Positions 17,532-26,700 of a DNA stretch of 64,000 nt are shown here, one piece after another (position 1 is the first letter of the stretch; each line of letters opens with the position of its first letter). The position numbers were made by a program, and so were the translations under genes. The DNA is from an uncultured Collinsella sp. (GTDB taxonomy: Bacteria > Actinomycetota > Coriobacteriia > Coriobacteriales > Coriobacteriaceae). The DNA lies in the NCBI GenBank assembly GCA_958413765.1, contig CATYVH010000005.1, positions 1-64,000 on the forward strand, given 5' to 3'. The notes beneath the pieces were generated by a model. It saw only the letters and a list, made by a program, of their open reading frames with translations, did not search any database and was not told where the DNA came from.

Positions 17532-19334
17532 TTACGCCTCCAAGAATGCGCCGGTCTGACGGCTCCACAGACTCGCGTACTCGCCACCCGCCTCGACGAG
17601 CCGCGCATGCGTGCCGTCCTCGACAATCTCACCATCGGCCAACACCACAATGCGGTCGAGCGCCGCCACGGTGGACAGGCGATGCGCCACCACAATGGAG
17701 GTACGTCCATGCATCAGGTTTTCGAGCGCCTCCTGCACCAGCGCCTCGGACTCGCTGTCGAGGGCAGAGGTCGCCTCGTCGAGCACCAGAATCGGCGCGT
17801 CGGTTAGGATGGCGCGGGCGATAGCCACGCGCTGACGCTGACCACCCGAGAGCTTGACGCCGCGCTCGCCCACCATGGTGTCAAAGCCACGGGGCAAGCG
17901 GTCGATAAACTCCAGGGCATTGGCCAGGCGCGCGGCCTCGCGGACCTGCTCGTCGGTGGCGTCGGGGCGGCCGTAGGCGATATTCTCGCGAATGGAGCGG
18001 TGGAACAGCAGCGCCTCCTGCGGCACATAGGCAACCTGGCGGCGCAGGCTCTGCTGCGTGCAGTGCGAGACATCCTGACCGTCCACGAGCACGCGGCCGC
18101 CCTGAACATCGTCCAGACGCAGCAGCAGCTTGGTGAGCGTCGTCTTACCCGAGCCCGATTTGCCCACCAGGCCCACGCGCTGGCCCGCCGCCACATGAAG
18201 TGTCAGGTCATCGAACACGTTCTCGGCCGCCGCAGCGTCACGGTACGCAAAGCTCAGGTGCTCAAAATCAATCGCGCCCTCGGTCACTTTGAGCTCAGAG
18301 GCGTCCGGATCGTCTGCCACCAAACGCGGCTCGTCCAGCACGCGCGTCATCTCGGCCGCATCGCCCAGCGCGCGGTTAATACGCTGCATCATGGAACTCA
18401 CGTAGTTCAGGCGCATGGTGAGGTTATAGGTGTAGGTAAAAATCATGACGAGCGAGCCGGCCGAGATGCCAAACCACGCGTTGCCACCCGCCACGAACAC
18501 ACTCACCACGGCCATGGTGATGACGATAAGGCCCGAGGTCGTAAAGTTGCGCTGCATCATGGCGTGCATCGAGACCGTCTCGGCATCGCGCGCGGTGCGG
18601 TCGGCGGTGTCGAACAGGTCGCGCTCAAAGTCCTCGCGCCCGCAGGTCTTGACGGCCAGGATGTTCGTGACCGCGTCAGACAGGACACCCGAGAGCTTGT
18701 TTTGTGCAGCAGACGTCGCAGCCGAAAGTGGCATGATGCGTTTGTACATAAGCCAGACAAACGCAATGTAGACGACCATGATGGCAACCAGGATCACGGT
18801 AAATGCGGGCACCACCGGGGCGAGCGCCGCCACCGTGCAGATGACCGAGGTGATGGTGGGGATGAGCGAATACACCGTTACGTCCACCAGACCCGTATAG
18901 CCGCTCATAAAATGGCTTGTCTGGCTCACAAGCGATCCGCCAAAGCGGCTGGTATGGAATGTCATGGATTGGTTGGAGAGCGTGTCGAAGCACAGGCGCG
19001 CCAGGTGATAGTTGCCCGCGATCTCGAGCTTGTAGACGGTGTAGTCCTGCAGCTTGGAGAGGATCTGGCCCACCAGGTTGACGAGCACGAGCGCCAGAAT
19101 GTAGGGACCGAAGACCTCAAACACCTGGTCACCCGCCACGGGACCGGCTTGAACGCGGTCGACAATGAGGGCCATCACATAGGTATTGGCAAACGTCAGC
19201 AAAAAGATGTAGCCCGCCGACGAGAACACCGAGAGAAAGACAATCAGCGGCTGCGTGCGCGTGACATCCCAAAAACGCTGTAGCGTGCGGCGCACGGTGG
19301 AGCGTTTGAGCGGGCTGGTGCTTCTCTGAGACAT
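17532..19334 (-). CDS. ABC transporter, fused permease and ATPase (multidrug/lipid exporter type)
   Basis: The start is MSQRSTSPLKRSTVRR (ATG at 19334, AAAGGA upstream); 600 residues. An N-terminal six-helix ABC exporter domain (about 20-310) precedes an ATPase domain with Walker A GLVGKSGSGKTTL, signature KLSGGQRQRVAIARA, Walker B ILVLDEATSALD and the H-loop VAHRLST. Half-transporters of this type work as dimers. The upstream RmuC gene has its own likely terminator. The cargo cannot be told from sequence. Confidence 0.93.
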   Translation of the reverse strand: MSQRSTSPLKRSTVRRTLQRFWDVTRTQPLIVFLSVFSSAGYIFLLTFANTYVMALIVDRVQAGPVAGDQVFEVFGPYILALVLVNLVGQILSKLQDYTVYKLEIAGNYHLARLCFDTLSNQSMTFHTSRFGGSLVSQTSHFMSGYTGLVDVTVYSLIPTITSVICTVAALAPVVPAFTVILVAIMVVYIAFVWLMYKRIMPLSAATSAAQNKLSGVLSDAVTNILAVKTCGREDFERDLFDTADRTARDAETVSMHAMMQRNFTTSGLIVITMAVVSVFVAGGNAWFGISAGSLVMIFTYTYNLTMRLNYVSSMMQRINRALGDAAEMTRVLDEPRLVADDPDASELKVTEGAIDFEHLSFAYRDAAAAENVFDDLTLHVAAGQRVGLVGKSGSGKTTLTKLLLRLDDVQGGRVLVDGQDVSHCTQQSLRRQVAYVPQEALLFHRSIRENIAYGRPDATDEQVREAARLANALEFIDRLPRGFDTMVGERGVKLSGGQRQRVAIARAILTDAPILVLDEATSALDSESEALVQEALENLMHGRTSIVVAHRLSTVAALDRIVVLADGEIVEDGTHARLVEAGGEYASLWSRQTGAFLEA

Positions 19335-19410
19335 GGGCTTCCTTTCGCGTCTGATAGGGCGAAACGCCATTGTTGCACATTGAAGCGCACTTCAGGCAAG
19401 CACGATGCGA

Positions 19411-19448
19411 AAAGCAGCGGGGCATCCGCGTTTGCGCCGGCGCCCCGC
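19411..19448 (-). terminator. probable terminator after rmuC
   Basis: A GCGGGGC...GCCCCGC stem is followed by TGCTTTT on the minus strand, just past the rmuC stop. Confidence 0.55.
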
Positions 19449-19461
19449 CGTCTTGTTGCAA

Positions 19462-20817
19462 TTAGTCCTCGTCTTCTTGGTCTGTGGGAAAGCCCGCGGG
19501 CGTGAGCCCCAAGATCTCATCGGCTTGGTCGGCGTCTTCCAGCGCGTCGATGTCCTTGAGCTTGCGCTCCATGACGTTGGTGCGCGTGGTAATGATGCCC
19601 TCGACCGTTTTGCCCGCGGTCTCGATCTGCTGCTGGGCGCGGCGCAGCGCCTTTTGATAGCGCGGCAGCTCGGCCTTGACAGCGGAGAGCACGCGCAGTA
19701 CATCGTCGGTGCGTTTTTGCAGCTTAAACGTTTGGTAACTCATCTGCAGGCTGTTGAGAATGGCCGCCATGGTGCTAGGGCCGGCAACGTTGACATGATA
19801 GTCGCGGCCCAGGGTCTCGATAAGCCCGGGGCGGCTGACGACCTCAGCGTACAGCCCCTCAAACGGAACGAACATGATGCCAAAGTTGGTGGTCACGGGC
19901 ACGCTCAGATACTTTTCGCAGATGTCCTTTGCCTCACGCTTGACCATAGCGTCAAGCGTCTTGCGCGCGGCGGCGACGGCATCCGCGTCGCCCGACTCCT
20001 GGGCATCGAGCAGATGCTCGTACGCGTCGCCCGGGAATTTGGAGTCAATCGGCAGCAGTACGGGGTCGCCCTCGTCTACCGGCAGCTTGACGGCAAACTC
20101 AACACGCTCCGAGGCGCCGGGCTTGGTGGCAACGTTTTCCAGATACTGATCGGGTGTGAGGATATCCGCCAGGATCGCGCCCAGCTGCACCTCGCCCAAA
20201 ATGCCGCGCGCCTTGACGTTACCCAGCACGCGCTTAAGGTCGCCCACGCCAGTGGCGATAGATTGCATGTCGCCCAGGCCCTTGTACACGGCCTCGAGCT
20301 GGTCGCTCACCTGCTTAAACGATGCAGACAGACGGTCGTTGAGCGTGCGAGAGAGCTTCTCGTCCACCGTCGCGCGCATCTGATCGAGCTGCACGTTGTT
20401 GTCTTTGCGGATGGCGCCCAGCTGAGCATCGACCGTCTCGCGCACCTTGTCCAGGCGATGCTCGATGCCCTCGCGATTGGCGCCGAGCTGTTGGGCCGTC
20501 TCACGGCGCAGGTCATCCATACGGTCACCCGCCTGCGAGAACTCGCGCGCAATGGTCAGGTAGCGCTGCTGCTCTACGGCGGCGTCGGTCGTCTGCTGCT
20601 GCGCGATGGCATTGGCCGTGCGGCGGGTTTCGATCAACGCGACGTTCAGGGTGTCGAGTGTGCTGTTGGCCTGCTCGAGCGCTGCCAGCGTTTCCGCGCT
20701 ACTGTCGCCACGCTCCCGCAACTCGGCACGCAGGCTCTTGAGCTGGAGGGCGCAAGCCACAGCAACCCCCACCGCCACCAAGGCAATCACAACAAGCACA
20801 ATATCAATAGCAGACAT
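19462..20817 (-). CDS. rmuC: DNA recombination protein RmuC
   Basis: The start is MSAIDIVLVVIALVAVGVAV (ATG at 20817, GGAG upstream); 451 residues. An N-terminal membrane helix (about 3-24) is followed by a long coiled coil (about 25-190) and the conserved RmuC core: GILGEVQLGAILADIL, LPIDSKFPGDAYEHL, VPFEGLYAEVV. RmuC limits inversions at short repeats, perhaps as a nuclease. That may matter in a genome rich in inverted repeats. Confidence 0.93.
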   Translation of the reverse strand: MSAIDIVLVVIALVAVGVAVACALQLKSLRAELRERGDSSAETLAALEQANSTLDTLNVALIETRRTANAIAQQQTTDAAVEQQRYLTIAREFSQAGDRMDDLRRETAQQLGANREGIEHRLDKVRETVDAQLGAIRKDNNVQLDQMRATVDEKLSRTLNDRLSASFKQVSDQLEAVYKGLGDMQSIATGVGDLKRVLGNVKARGILGEVQLGAILADILTPDQYLENVATKPGASERVEFAVKLPVDEGDPVLLPIDSKFPGDAYEHLLDAQESGDADAVAAARKTLDAMVKREAKDICEKYLSVPVTTNFGIMFVPFEGLYAEVVSRPGLIETLGRDYHVNVAGPSTMAAILNSLQMSYQTFKLQKRTDDVLRVLSAVKAELPRYQKALRRAQQQIETAGKTVEGIITTRTNVMERKLKDIDALEDADQADEILGLTPAGFPTDQEDED

Positions 20818-20940
20818 AAACTCCGCCCAACAAACCCAATCGAGCACCAATCAAAACCGCGATCAATCTTACCCTGTCAAACGCAGCTCATGTCCAATCG
20901 AGCGCAGACAAGTTACCTTTGCGCTATGGGTGCTGGTCCG

Positions 20941-21375
20941 CTAGCTCTCCCAGCTGGCGCGGATGGTTGCTGCGACATCCCCCAAGCGCTGACCAAGAGC
21001 TGCCAAGTGCTGAAGTACCTCATTGGGCGAGGCGCCGTTGAGGATGCACGTGAGGGCATATGAGGCCAAGAAGATTGTCGCGAGCCCCAGCGGGATCAGC
21101 ACGATCATCGCCAGCGTACGCAGGCGCTGGGCCCAGCGACGGTGACGCGCACGACGTTTATCGAACGCGAGCTCCTGCGCATATGAATCCTGCTGTACGG
21201 AATAGGCCTCTGGCGCCGATTCACACCCGGGCACAGCTGCAGGTACAGCAGCGGGCACGACATTTTGCGCAAAGGGCTGGGCTGCCGCCCCTTGCATTTG
21301 CATCTCCATGAGTCGTTGCTGCTGACGCAGCATGCGCTCAGCTTGCTGCTGCGGAGTCTCAAGAAACAGATCCAT
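20941..21375 (-). CDS. hypothetical single-pass membrane protein with Gln/Met-rich N-terminus
   Basis: The start is MDLFLETPQQQAERML (ATG at 21375, GGAGG 5 bp upstream); 144 residues. A Gln/Met-rich stretch (about 8-32) is followed by a basic KRRARHRRWAQRLRTL segment and one membrane helix (LAMIVLIPLGLATIFLASYA), with a short external tail. I do not recognise the family. The basic residues before the helix suggest the N-terminus stays inside. Confidence 0.65.
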   Translation of the reverse strand: MDLFLETPQQQAERMLRQQQRLMEMQMQGAAAQPFAQNVVPAAVPAAVPGCESAPEAYSVQQDSYAQELAFDKRRARHRRWAQRLRTLAMIVLIPLGLATIFLASYALTCILNGASPNEVLQHLAALGQRLGDVAATIRASWES

Positions 21376-21627
21376 GCTGGCCTCCAAAATCGGAGCATTC
21401 GACGCTTACGACCAGCATCCCGCACCGCCATGACCGCGACAACGCAATCGCCGGCAATAGCCACAAAGTTTCTTTTGCTCAAAAGCCGTCGAAAAGCTCA
21501 ACAACTCCCCTACCAGCACTTTCTCTGAGCTTTTTTCGCCAGCAATCTTTTGGCCTTCCACTCTTACGCCAACTGACCAAAATCTAACCAAAAACTTGAC
21601 GAAAATTGTGAAGACAGGGACCCCACA

Positions 21628-21659
21628 TAAACAAACGTGCCGCCCCAAAAGGGCGGCAC
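21628..21659 (-). terminator. terminator, GTGCCGCCC stem
   Basis: GTGCCGCCC/GGGCGGCAC is followed by a T-rich tract on the minus strand, directly behind the gene at 21666. A near copy with its flanking DNA is at 22257-22280. Confidence 0.7.
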
Positions 21660-21665
21660 ACAAAC

Positions 21666-22160
21666 TTAATTATCAGCTTTTCTGCAGTGAGCACGCGACG
21701 ACCCAACGCCGGGAATATTGAGCAGCAAAATCTCGGAGCACAAGAGGCCAATCAGGTTGCCGGCGGCAAAGCCCGCATCGCCCTCGCAGTATTTGCGATA
21801 AATCATGTACAACATGTATGCCACAAACGGCTGCAGGCACGCAGAGATAAACGTAACCACCATCGAGGGGTCCTGAGAAAAGGCATCGGTGAGCTTATCC
21901 ACGCTCGTGGCATCCTTAGAGGCCAGGAACAGACCAATGACCACCACGGGCACCACGCCCAAGATGACCTCGACCAGAGTAAACAACTTGGCAGTCAAAT
22001 CCTCACTAGCCGAATTCAAATGAGGCGCCCACTCAGGATGAGCATGCGCACCGGCTTTCTTCTTATCGGCACGCTCTGCCTTGCCGCCCTCAACAACCCG
22101 ACGCTCAGGATCCTTGCGAGTTCCCGCCGCAGCAACCAGAGCCCGAGACTTCTTACCCAT
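21666..22160 (-). CDS. hypothetical membrane protein
   Basis: The start is MGKKSRALVAAAGTRKD (ATG at 22160); a GTG three codons upstream is possible and the ribosome site is weak. The 164-residue protein has a charged Lys/Arg/Glu N-terminal third and about three hydrophobic segments (VEVILGVVPVVVIGLFLAS, MVVTFISACLQPFVAYML, NLIGLLCSEILLLNI). No family recognised. Its last dozen codons and its terminator are duplicated at about 22257-22325. Confidence 0.65.
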   Translation of the reverse strand: MGKKSRALVAAAGTRKDPERRVVEGGKAERADKKKAGAHAHPEWAPHLNSASEDLTAKLFTLVEVILGVVPVVVIGLFLASKDATSVDKLTDAFSQDPSMVVTFISACLQPFVAYMLYMIYRKYCEGDAGFAAGNLIGLLCSEILLLNIPGVGSSRAHCRKADN

Positions 22161-22256
22161 AAAAAACACCCCATCAGGTAGTAGATAAACTAAAAGTCGC
22201 TACCCAGTGTACCCCACCCATGAACGGTGCCGCCCCAACCAGTCCCCACACAAAAC

Positions 22257-22325
22257 GTGCCGCCCCATAAGGGGCGGCACACAAACTTTTTTATCAGCTT
22301 TTCTGTATCGAGCACGCGACGACCC
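22257..22325 (-). repeat. duplicated gene tail and terminator
   Basis: GTGCCGCCCC/GGGGCGGCAC (22257-22280) plus the following ~45 bp copy the terminator and final codons of the gene at 21666-22160. It probably ends the rubrerythrin transcript and may have arisen by local duplication. Confidence 0.6.
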
Positions 22326-22330
22326 AAAGC

Positions 22331-22416
22331 GGGCCGGGAGGGCCGGACTACCTTCCCTCAACGCGACCCTGCGAAGCCGTGAGCGAGGAGGGAAGGTAGT
22401 CCGGCCCTCCCGGCCC
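22331..22416. repeat. 86-bp perfect palindrome with 29-bp arms
   Basis: Arms 22331-22359 and 22388-22416 are exact reverse complements (GGGCCGGGAGGGCCGGACTA...). The spacer is 28 bp. It sits just downstream of the rubrerythrin stop. Confidence 0.85.
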
Positions 22417-22437
22417 AGCTCATGCTAGCGCCAAGCG

Positions 22438-22977
22438 CTAGTAGTTCACCACCTGCTCCTCAAAGTACGCCTTGGGGTGGTTACACACCGGGCACACCTC
22501 AGGTGCCTCGGCACCAACGTGCAGATGTCCGCAGTTCAGGCACTTCCACACCTTCACGCCCTCACGCTCAAACACCTCGCCCGACTCGATGCGCTCGACG
22601 AGCTTGTTGTAGCGCTCCTCGTGGGCCTTCTCGACGGCAGCGACGCCGCGGAACTTCGCGGCGATCTCGGCAAAGCCCTCCTTATCGGCGGTCTTGGCAA
22701 ACTCGTCGTACATCTCGGTCCACTCGTAGTTCTCGCCCGCAGCGGCATCGCGCAGGTTGTCCAGCGTGCCGGGAACGGCGCCATCGTGCAGATACTTAAA
22801 CCACAGCTTGGCGTGCTCGGACTCGTTACCCGCCGTCTCGGCAAAGATATTCGAGATCTGAACGTAGCCGTCCTTCTTTGCCTTGGAGGCATAGTAGCGA
22901 TACTTGGTGTGTGCCTGGGACTCACCGGCAAAAGCGGTCTCGAGGTTCTTCTTGGTTTGGGAATTCTCAAAATCCAT
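22438..22977 (-). CDS. rubrerythrin
   Basis: The start is MDFENSQTKKNLETAF (ATG at 22977, GAAGGGAAG upstream); 179 residues. The N-terminal ferritin-like four-helix domain has the di-iron ligands (FAGESQAH, NESEHA, EKAHEERY), and the C-terminal rubredoxin-like domain has CLNCGH and CPVCNHP. Rubrerythrin reduces hydrogen peroxide in anaerobes. It lies near the Rrf2-type regulator at 24019, a plausible redox link that is unproven. Confidence 0.95.
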   Translation of the reverse strand: MDFENSQTKKNLETAFAGESQAHTKYRYYASKAKKDGYVQISNIFAETAGNESEHAKLWFKYLHDGAVPGTLDNLRDAAAGENYEWTEMYDEFAKTADKEGFAEIAAKFRGVAAVEKAHEERYNKLVERIESGEVFEREGVKVWKCLNCGHLHVGAEAPEVCPVCNHPKAYFEEQVVNY

Positions 22978-23091
22978 AGGTGTACTTCCCTTCAACGCAT
23001 GCCGCCCGTAGGCTTCGAGCGGCCTCGTCTTTAGGATGCCCTCATGTCGGAAATCTAAACCTTACAATCCTGTTCTTCAGATTTCCACGGG

Positions 23092-23997
23092 CTAAATGCT
23101 CAGCCAGCGATCGCCCTCGGCTCGGCAAAAGCCCTCACGCTCCAGGTCGGCCAGAATGCCCGCGACAAGCTCGCGCTCGACCGGCCCGCGCCCAGCCGCC
23201 GCTTCCATATCGTTAACGCCCACCACGGCATCAGCAAGCGTAATCCCCGCCGGTTGGCCATCGCGCGCTGCCAGCAACATGCGCACGATATGCGCGCGCT
23301 TTTGGCGACGTGAGCCCTCAAACTTTGATTGACGGCTATAGCCCGCCGAGCGCCTGGACGGATTGGGCAACGTCTTTTTTAGATATGCGCCGTAATCCAG
23401 CAACGCGTAATACCACGCGCGCGGCGTGTCGGCATCATCGAGCGGCACGGCAAAGGGAGCGATCTCGTCGGTCGCCGCACCGGGGACCGCCGGACAGGCC
23501 GCCTGAATCAGCGGCACCAGCTCGCGGTCGGGAACAGCCGGTACATCGGGAAAGAAGTGATGCAGAAAGACCGTGCGCACGTTGGTCTCCAGATACACGC
23601 CTGGAAGGTCAAACGCAAACGACCGGATACCTTGCGCCGTTGCCGGGCCAATACCAGGCAGAGCGACCAAGTCACGCGTCTCACGCGGAAACTCACCGTC
23701 CCAGTCCTCCACAACGCGCTGAGCGGCCTTGTGGAGCGCCAGAGCGCGTCGGTTGTAGCCCATGCCCTGCCAAGCGTCCAAAACATCGGAAGGCGCGGCT
23801 TGGGCAAGCGCCTGCACGGTCGGAAAGCGATCGAGCCACGCCGGCATACGCGTCTCCACGCGTGGCACCTGTGTTTGCTGCAACATGACCTCGGAAAGCC
23901 AAATGATGTACGGATCGCGCGTGCGGCGCCACGGAAGGTCGCGATAACGCAGGACCCCTTCCGAACGAATCATCGAACGAAAGGGGTCCTGAATCAT
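23092..23997 (-). CDS. HhH-GPD DNA glycosylase, MutY-like, lacking the iron-sulfur cluster
   Basis: The 301-residue protein has the MutY catalytic Glu36 in SEVMLQQTQV and a helix-hairpin-helix VALPGIGPATAQGIRSFAF. The usual DGNV Asp position reads ETNV (Glu137). The four-Cys cluster loop that normally follows the ALLDLGA-type segment is absent: here YYALLDYGAYLKKTLPNPSRR has no Cys. MutY removes adenine opposite 8-oxoguanine; this protein may have altered chemistry or substrate. It starts 21 bp behind the Rrf2 gene and is probably co-transcribed with it. Confidence 0.8.
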   Translation of the reverse strand: MIQDPFRSMIRSEGVLRYRDLPWRRTRDPYIIWLSEVMLQQTQVPRVETRMPAWLDRFPTVQALAQAAPSDVLDAWQGMGYNRRALALHKAAQRVVEDWDGEFPRETRDLVALPGIGPATAQGIRSFAFDLPGVYLETNVRTVFLHHFFPDVPAVPDRELVPLIQAACPAVPGAATDEIAPFAVPLDDADTPRAWYYALLDYGAYLKKTLPNPSRRSAGYSRQSKFEGSRRQKRAHIVRMLLAARDGQPAGITLADAVVGVNDMEAAAGRGPVERELVAGILADLEREGFCRAEGDRWLSI

Positions 23998-24018
23998 ATC
24001 TATGCTCCTTATGCGGCG

Positions 24019-24504
24019 CTATTCCTCCCGGCATGTATACGCACAGGTGGCGTACTCGGGAAACGCTTCGCGGTCGGCGAACTTGGGATCGACGGCCGGG
24101 AACTGGCGGTGAGCGACGATGTCGCCGAGCGAAACGGAATCGAGGTAGTCGCGCATCAATGCTTGAGCTCCGGCCCACAGGGGATGATAGCAGCACGTGC
24201 CCATGCGCGCACAGTCGCCATCGGGTGCGGTGCAATCATTCATAACCATAGGGCCCTGAACGGCCTCGACGACCTGACGAATGGTAACGTCGTCCGGACT
24301 GACCTTGAGACGCATGCCACCGTGGACGCCACGCAGGCTCTCCACAATACCGGCCTGGACCAAACCGTGCTGAATCGAGCGGGCAAACGAATACGGGACA
24401 TTGACCTCTTCGGCAGCGGTGCGAACAGAAAGCAAACGCTCCGGATCCTCGGCAAGCATCGCCAGCATACGAAGGGCGTAATCAGTCTTCCTCGATATGT
24501 CCAT
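24019..24504 (-). CDS. Rrf2-family transcriptional regulator
   Basis: The 161-residue protein begins MDISRKTDYALRMLAMLAED and has the Rrf2 winged helix (about residues 1-80) with LRGVHGGMRL as the wing. The cluster-binding region contains several Cys (NDCTAPDGDCARMGTCCYHP), so an Fe-S sensor like NsrR or IscR is likely. GAAAGGGG lies 5 bp before the ATG. The MutY-like gene follows on the same strand. Confidence 0.9.
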   Translation of the reverse strand: MDISRKTDYALRMLAMLAEDPERLLSVRTAAEEVNVPYSFARSIQHGLVQAGIVESLRGVHGGMRLKVSPDDVTIRQVVEAVQGPMVMNDCTAPDGDCARMGTCCYHPLWAGAQALMRDYLDSVSLGDIVAHRQFPAVDPKFADREAFPEYATCAYTCREE

Positions 24505-24825
24505 TTTTCCCCTTTCAAGGAATACGAACAGCTCGAACGAGCTCCGGGGCCGAGCTTGTGTCGAGACGCTAAATGACCGCTAGGACATCCAAATGGTAAA
24601 TCGGATATCCACTGAGTGCCGCGCTTGGAGCGAAATGCATCAGATGCGGCCTACAGTGCAATTTAGTATAACCTAACCCCCTGTCTCGTTGAACAGGTGT
24701 TGCGCAACAAAGCTGTTGTTTAGACAGATATGCTTATTAGATTTTACTTGCGTTCCCGAAGGGGCGGGGATTCTGGGCGAAGATGCGCCAGGGCGATCGT
24801 TCTATCGAAACAAAGTGCATCAAAC
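24505..24825. other. intergenic region upstream of the Rrf2 gene
   Basis: No gene is visible. Near 24583-24612, GGACATCCAAATGG and GGATATCC form an imperfect repeated element in the Rrf2 promoter that could be an autoregulatory site. TAGTATAACCTAACCCC (about 24665) is AT-rich, promoter-like sequence. Confidence 0.35.
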
Positions 24826-24856
24826 GCAAAAAGCCACGTCCGAAGACGTGGCTTTA
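24826..24856 (-). terminator. terminator of tRNA-Asp
   Basis: AAAGCCACGTC, TTCG and GACGTGGCTTTTT on the minus strand: an 11-bp stem, a stable tetraloop and a T-tract. Confidence 0.85.
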
Positions 24857-24863
24857 ATTGCGT

Positions 24864-24941
<78 letters not shown>

Positions 24942-25049
24942 AGGCAGTCGTTCGCGTTTGTTTCCGCTCGCGTGCGCTGCGGGGATTAGTATACACAGAA
25001 GTCTGTCCGGCGCGCAACAACTTTTTTGAAAAAATTTTTGGGGCCATCC

Positions 25050-25192
25050 GGGAGGGTCTCCGGGGCCGGGGGCGGGGGTTAAGTTTGCTGCTCTACAGTC
25101 CTGCGCAAGACGGAAAGCACATTAAGTGCTTTCCTTTGCGTGCGGAACTCGCGACAAACTTAACCCCCGCCCCCGGCCCCGGAGACCCTCCC
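25050..25192. repeat. 143-bp nested palindrome with 37-bp perfect arms
   Basis: Outer arms 25050-25086 and 25156-25192 are exact reverse complements (GGGAGGGTCTCCGGGGCCGG...). An inner hairpin, GGAAAGCAC/GTGCTTTCC, lies at about 25111-25134. No coding sequence. It fills most of the gap between tRNA-Asp and the phosphodiesterase terminator. Confidence 0.85.
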
Positions 25193-25305
25193 TGCCGTCA
25201 CTTTGTTCGAAGACTTTGTTGCTCGCCGCTTCGCGGCTCGAGGTCCCCGTTCTCCTCGGCGGGGTTGTCTGATGGTCTTGTTGAACTTCGGCCTTTGGCT
25301 CAAAG

Positions 25306-25340
25306 AAAAACGGGGGATGCGATCTGCATCCCCCGTTTTT
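25306..25340. terminator. bidirectional terminator
   Basis: AAAAACGGGGGATGC, GATCT and GCATCCCCCGTTTTT: a strong stem with A/T tracts on both sides. It ends the minus-strand phosphodiesterase gene. Confidence 0.9.
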
Positions 25341-25347
25341 GTTGCGG

Positions 25348-25815
25348 TTACTCTAAGTCAATAAATTTGGTGCTTATGACATGGCCGTCTTTGACGAGCA
25401 TTCTGGCCATGGTGGGGCCTCGGCTGCCTCTGGGGTAGCTGGCGCTGCCGGGATTGAGGACCAGGCAGCGGCCTACTTGGGCTTCTTTGGTTACGTGGGT
25501 GTGACCGTTGATGGCTACGTCTACGGATCCCACGGGCAGGTCTTCGCGGTAGTGGGCTACAGCGAATTTGAGGCCTTCGTAGGTAAAGAGGGCCAGACGG
25601 TCAACATCCGGGCCGTAGTCGCGGTAGTAGTCGTTGTTGCCTAGGACCGCTCGCACGGGGGCGATGGTGCATAGATGCTCGTAATCCATCTCTGACGTGA
25701 GGTCTCCGGCGTGGATGATCAGGTCTGCGCCCTCAAGCGCATCCAAGAGCGCAGGCGATAAATAGCCGTGGGTGTCCGAGATGATGTCGATACGCTTGGC
25801 GCTTGCACTGTTCAT
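25348..25815 (-). CDS. YfcE/MJ0936-family metallophosphodiesterase
   Basis: The 155-residue protein has the ordered metal-binding motifs of small calcineurin-like phosphodiesterases: IISDTHG, IHAGDLT, LGNNDYY, FAVAHY and INGHTHV, ending near NPGSASYPRG. It probably hydrolyses phosphodiester bonds of small substrates using Mn. GGAAGGG precedes the start. It has its own terminators on both sides. Confidence 0.92.
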   Translation of the reverse strand: MNSASAKRIDIISDTHGYLSPALLDALEGADLIIHAGDLTSEMDYEHLCTIAPVRAVLGNNDYYRDYGPDVDRLALFTYEGLKFAVAHYREDLPVGSVDVAINGHTHVTKEAQVGRCLVLNPGSASYPRGSRGPTMARMLVKDGHVISTKFIDLE

Positions 25816-25853
25816 GGGATCCCTTCCGCAAAAAACGATTCGGCAGATACATA

Positions 25854-25905
25854 CAAAAAAGGCCCCACGGCTCCGCAGACGATGGGTCTACAGGGCTGCG
25901 GGGCC
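25854..25905 (-). terminator. terminator after the first LytTR regulator
   Basis: GGCCCC...GGGGCC with a longer paired stem (CCGCAG/CTGCGG) is followed by seven Ts on the minus strand. Confidence 0.75.
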
Positions 25906-25911
25906 AGTGTG

Positions 25912-26628
25912 CTAGAGACTCAGGGCCTTCTTGAGCGGCACGACGCGGCGGCGCGAAACCGGCACGCGTTCGTCGACGCCCGTAATGCCCAGCTGGATGG
26001 CGCCCGAGGGCACCGTCTCAACGTCCGTAACGCACGCCAAGTTGACGATATAGCGGCGGTGAACACGGAAGAAGCCAAAGTCGCAGAGCTTGGCCTCAAA
26101 CTGCGCCAGCGAGGTCGTCGACAAAAAGCGATCATCGACGGTATAGATGCAGGAGTAATCGTCCTTGGCCATGATAAAGCGAATGTCGTCCACGGGAATG
26201 AGCACCTTGCGGCCGCCCTTTTCCACCGGGATACGCTCGATGGTCACTTTGCTGTCCGTAACCGGCTTGGCGCGTTGCATGACCTTCTCGATCGCGCGAT
26301 CCAAGCGAGCTTCCTCGACCGGCTTCATCAGATAATCGACGGCATCGACGTCGAATGCCTCGACCGCATGGTCGCTATACGCAGTCACAAACACGATCGC
26401 CGGCGGATTTTTGAGCTTATGCAGCGCCTCGGCAAGTTGCAGGCCCGAGGCACCGGGCATCGAGATATCGAGAAACACGACATCCACGCGACTTTCCATA
26501 AGCATCTCGATGGCGGAGCGGACGCTCGACGCCTCCGTGATCGTGCCGATCTTGCCCGTTTGCTCGAGCAGGAAGCGAAGCTCCGAGCGAGCCGGCGCCT
26601 CATCATCCACAATCATCGCACGCAGCAT
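25912..26628 (-). CDS. LytTR-family response regulator, system 1
   Basis: The start is MLRAMIVDDEAPARSEL (ATG at 26628, GAAAGG upstream); 238 residues. The receiver domain (about 1-120) has the acidic pair DDE, phosphoacceptor Asp in VVFLDISMPGASG, and Lys in MKPVEE. The LytTR DNA-binding domain (about 140-238) has FIMAKDDYSCIY and FFRVHRRYIVNL. It is the third gene of a glycosyltransferase-LytS-LytTR operon. It is paralogous to the regulator at 31798-32532. Confidence 0.93.
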   Translation of the reverse strand: MLRAMIVDDEAPARSELRFLLEQTGKIGTITEASSVRSAIEMLMESRVDVVFLDISMPGASGLQLAEALHKLKNPPAIVFVTAYSDHAVEAFDVDAVDYLMKPVEEARLDRAIEKVMQRAKPVTDSKVTIERIPVEKGGRKVLIPVDDIRFIMAKDDYSCIYTVDDRFLSTTSLAQFEAKLCDFGFFRVHRRYIVNLACVTDVETVPSGAIQLGITGVDERVPVSRRRVVPLKKALSL

Positions 26629-26700
26629 AGGGATAAAACCTTTCGTCAACTAACTACGCCGGGCATCCGTCGCATGACGTTGAGCCCGTAGCCTTTTATT

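Noticed and set aside
20941..21375. prion-like or toxin function for the Gln/Met-rich membrane protein
   Set aside because: The Gln/Met stretch is short and there is no partner gene or other support.
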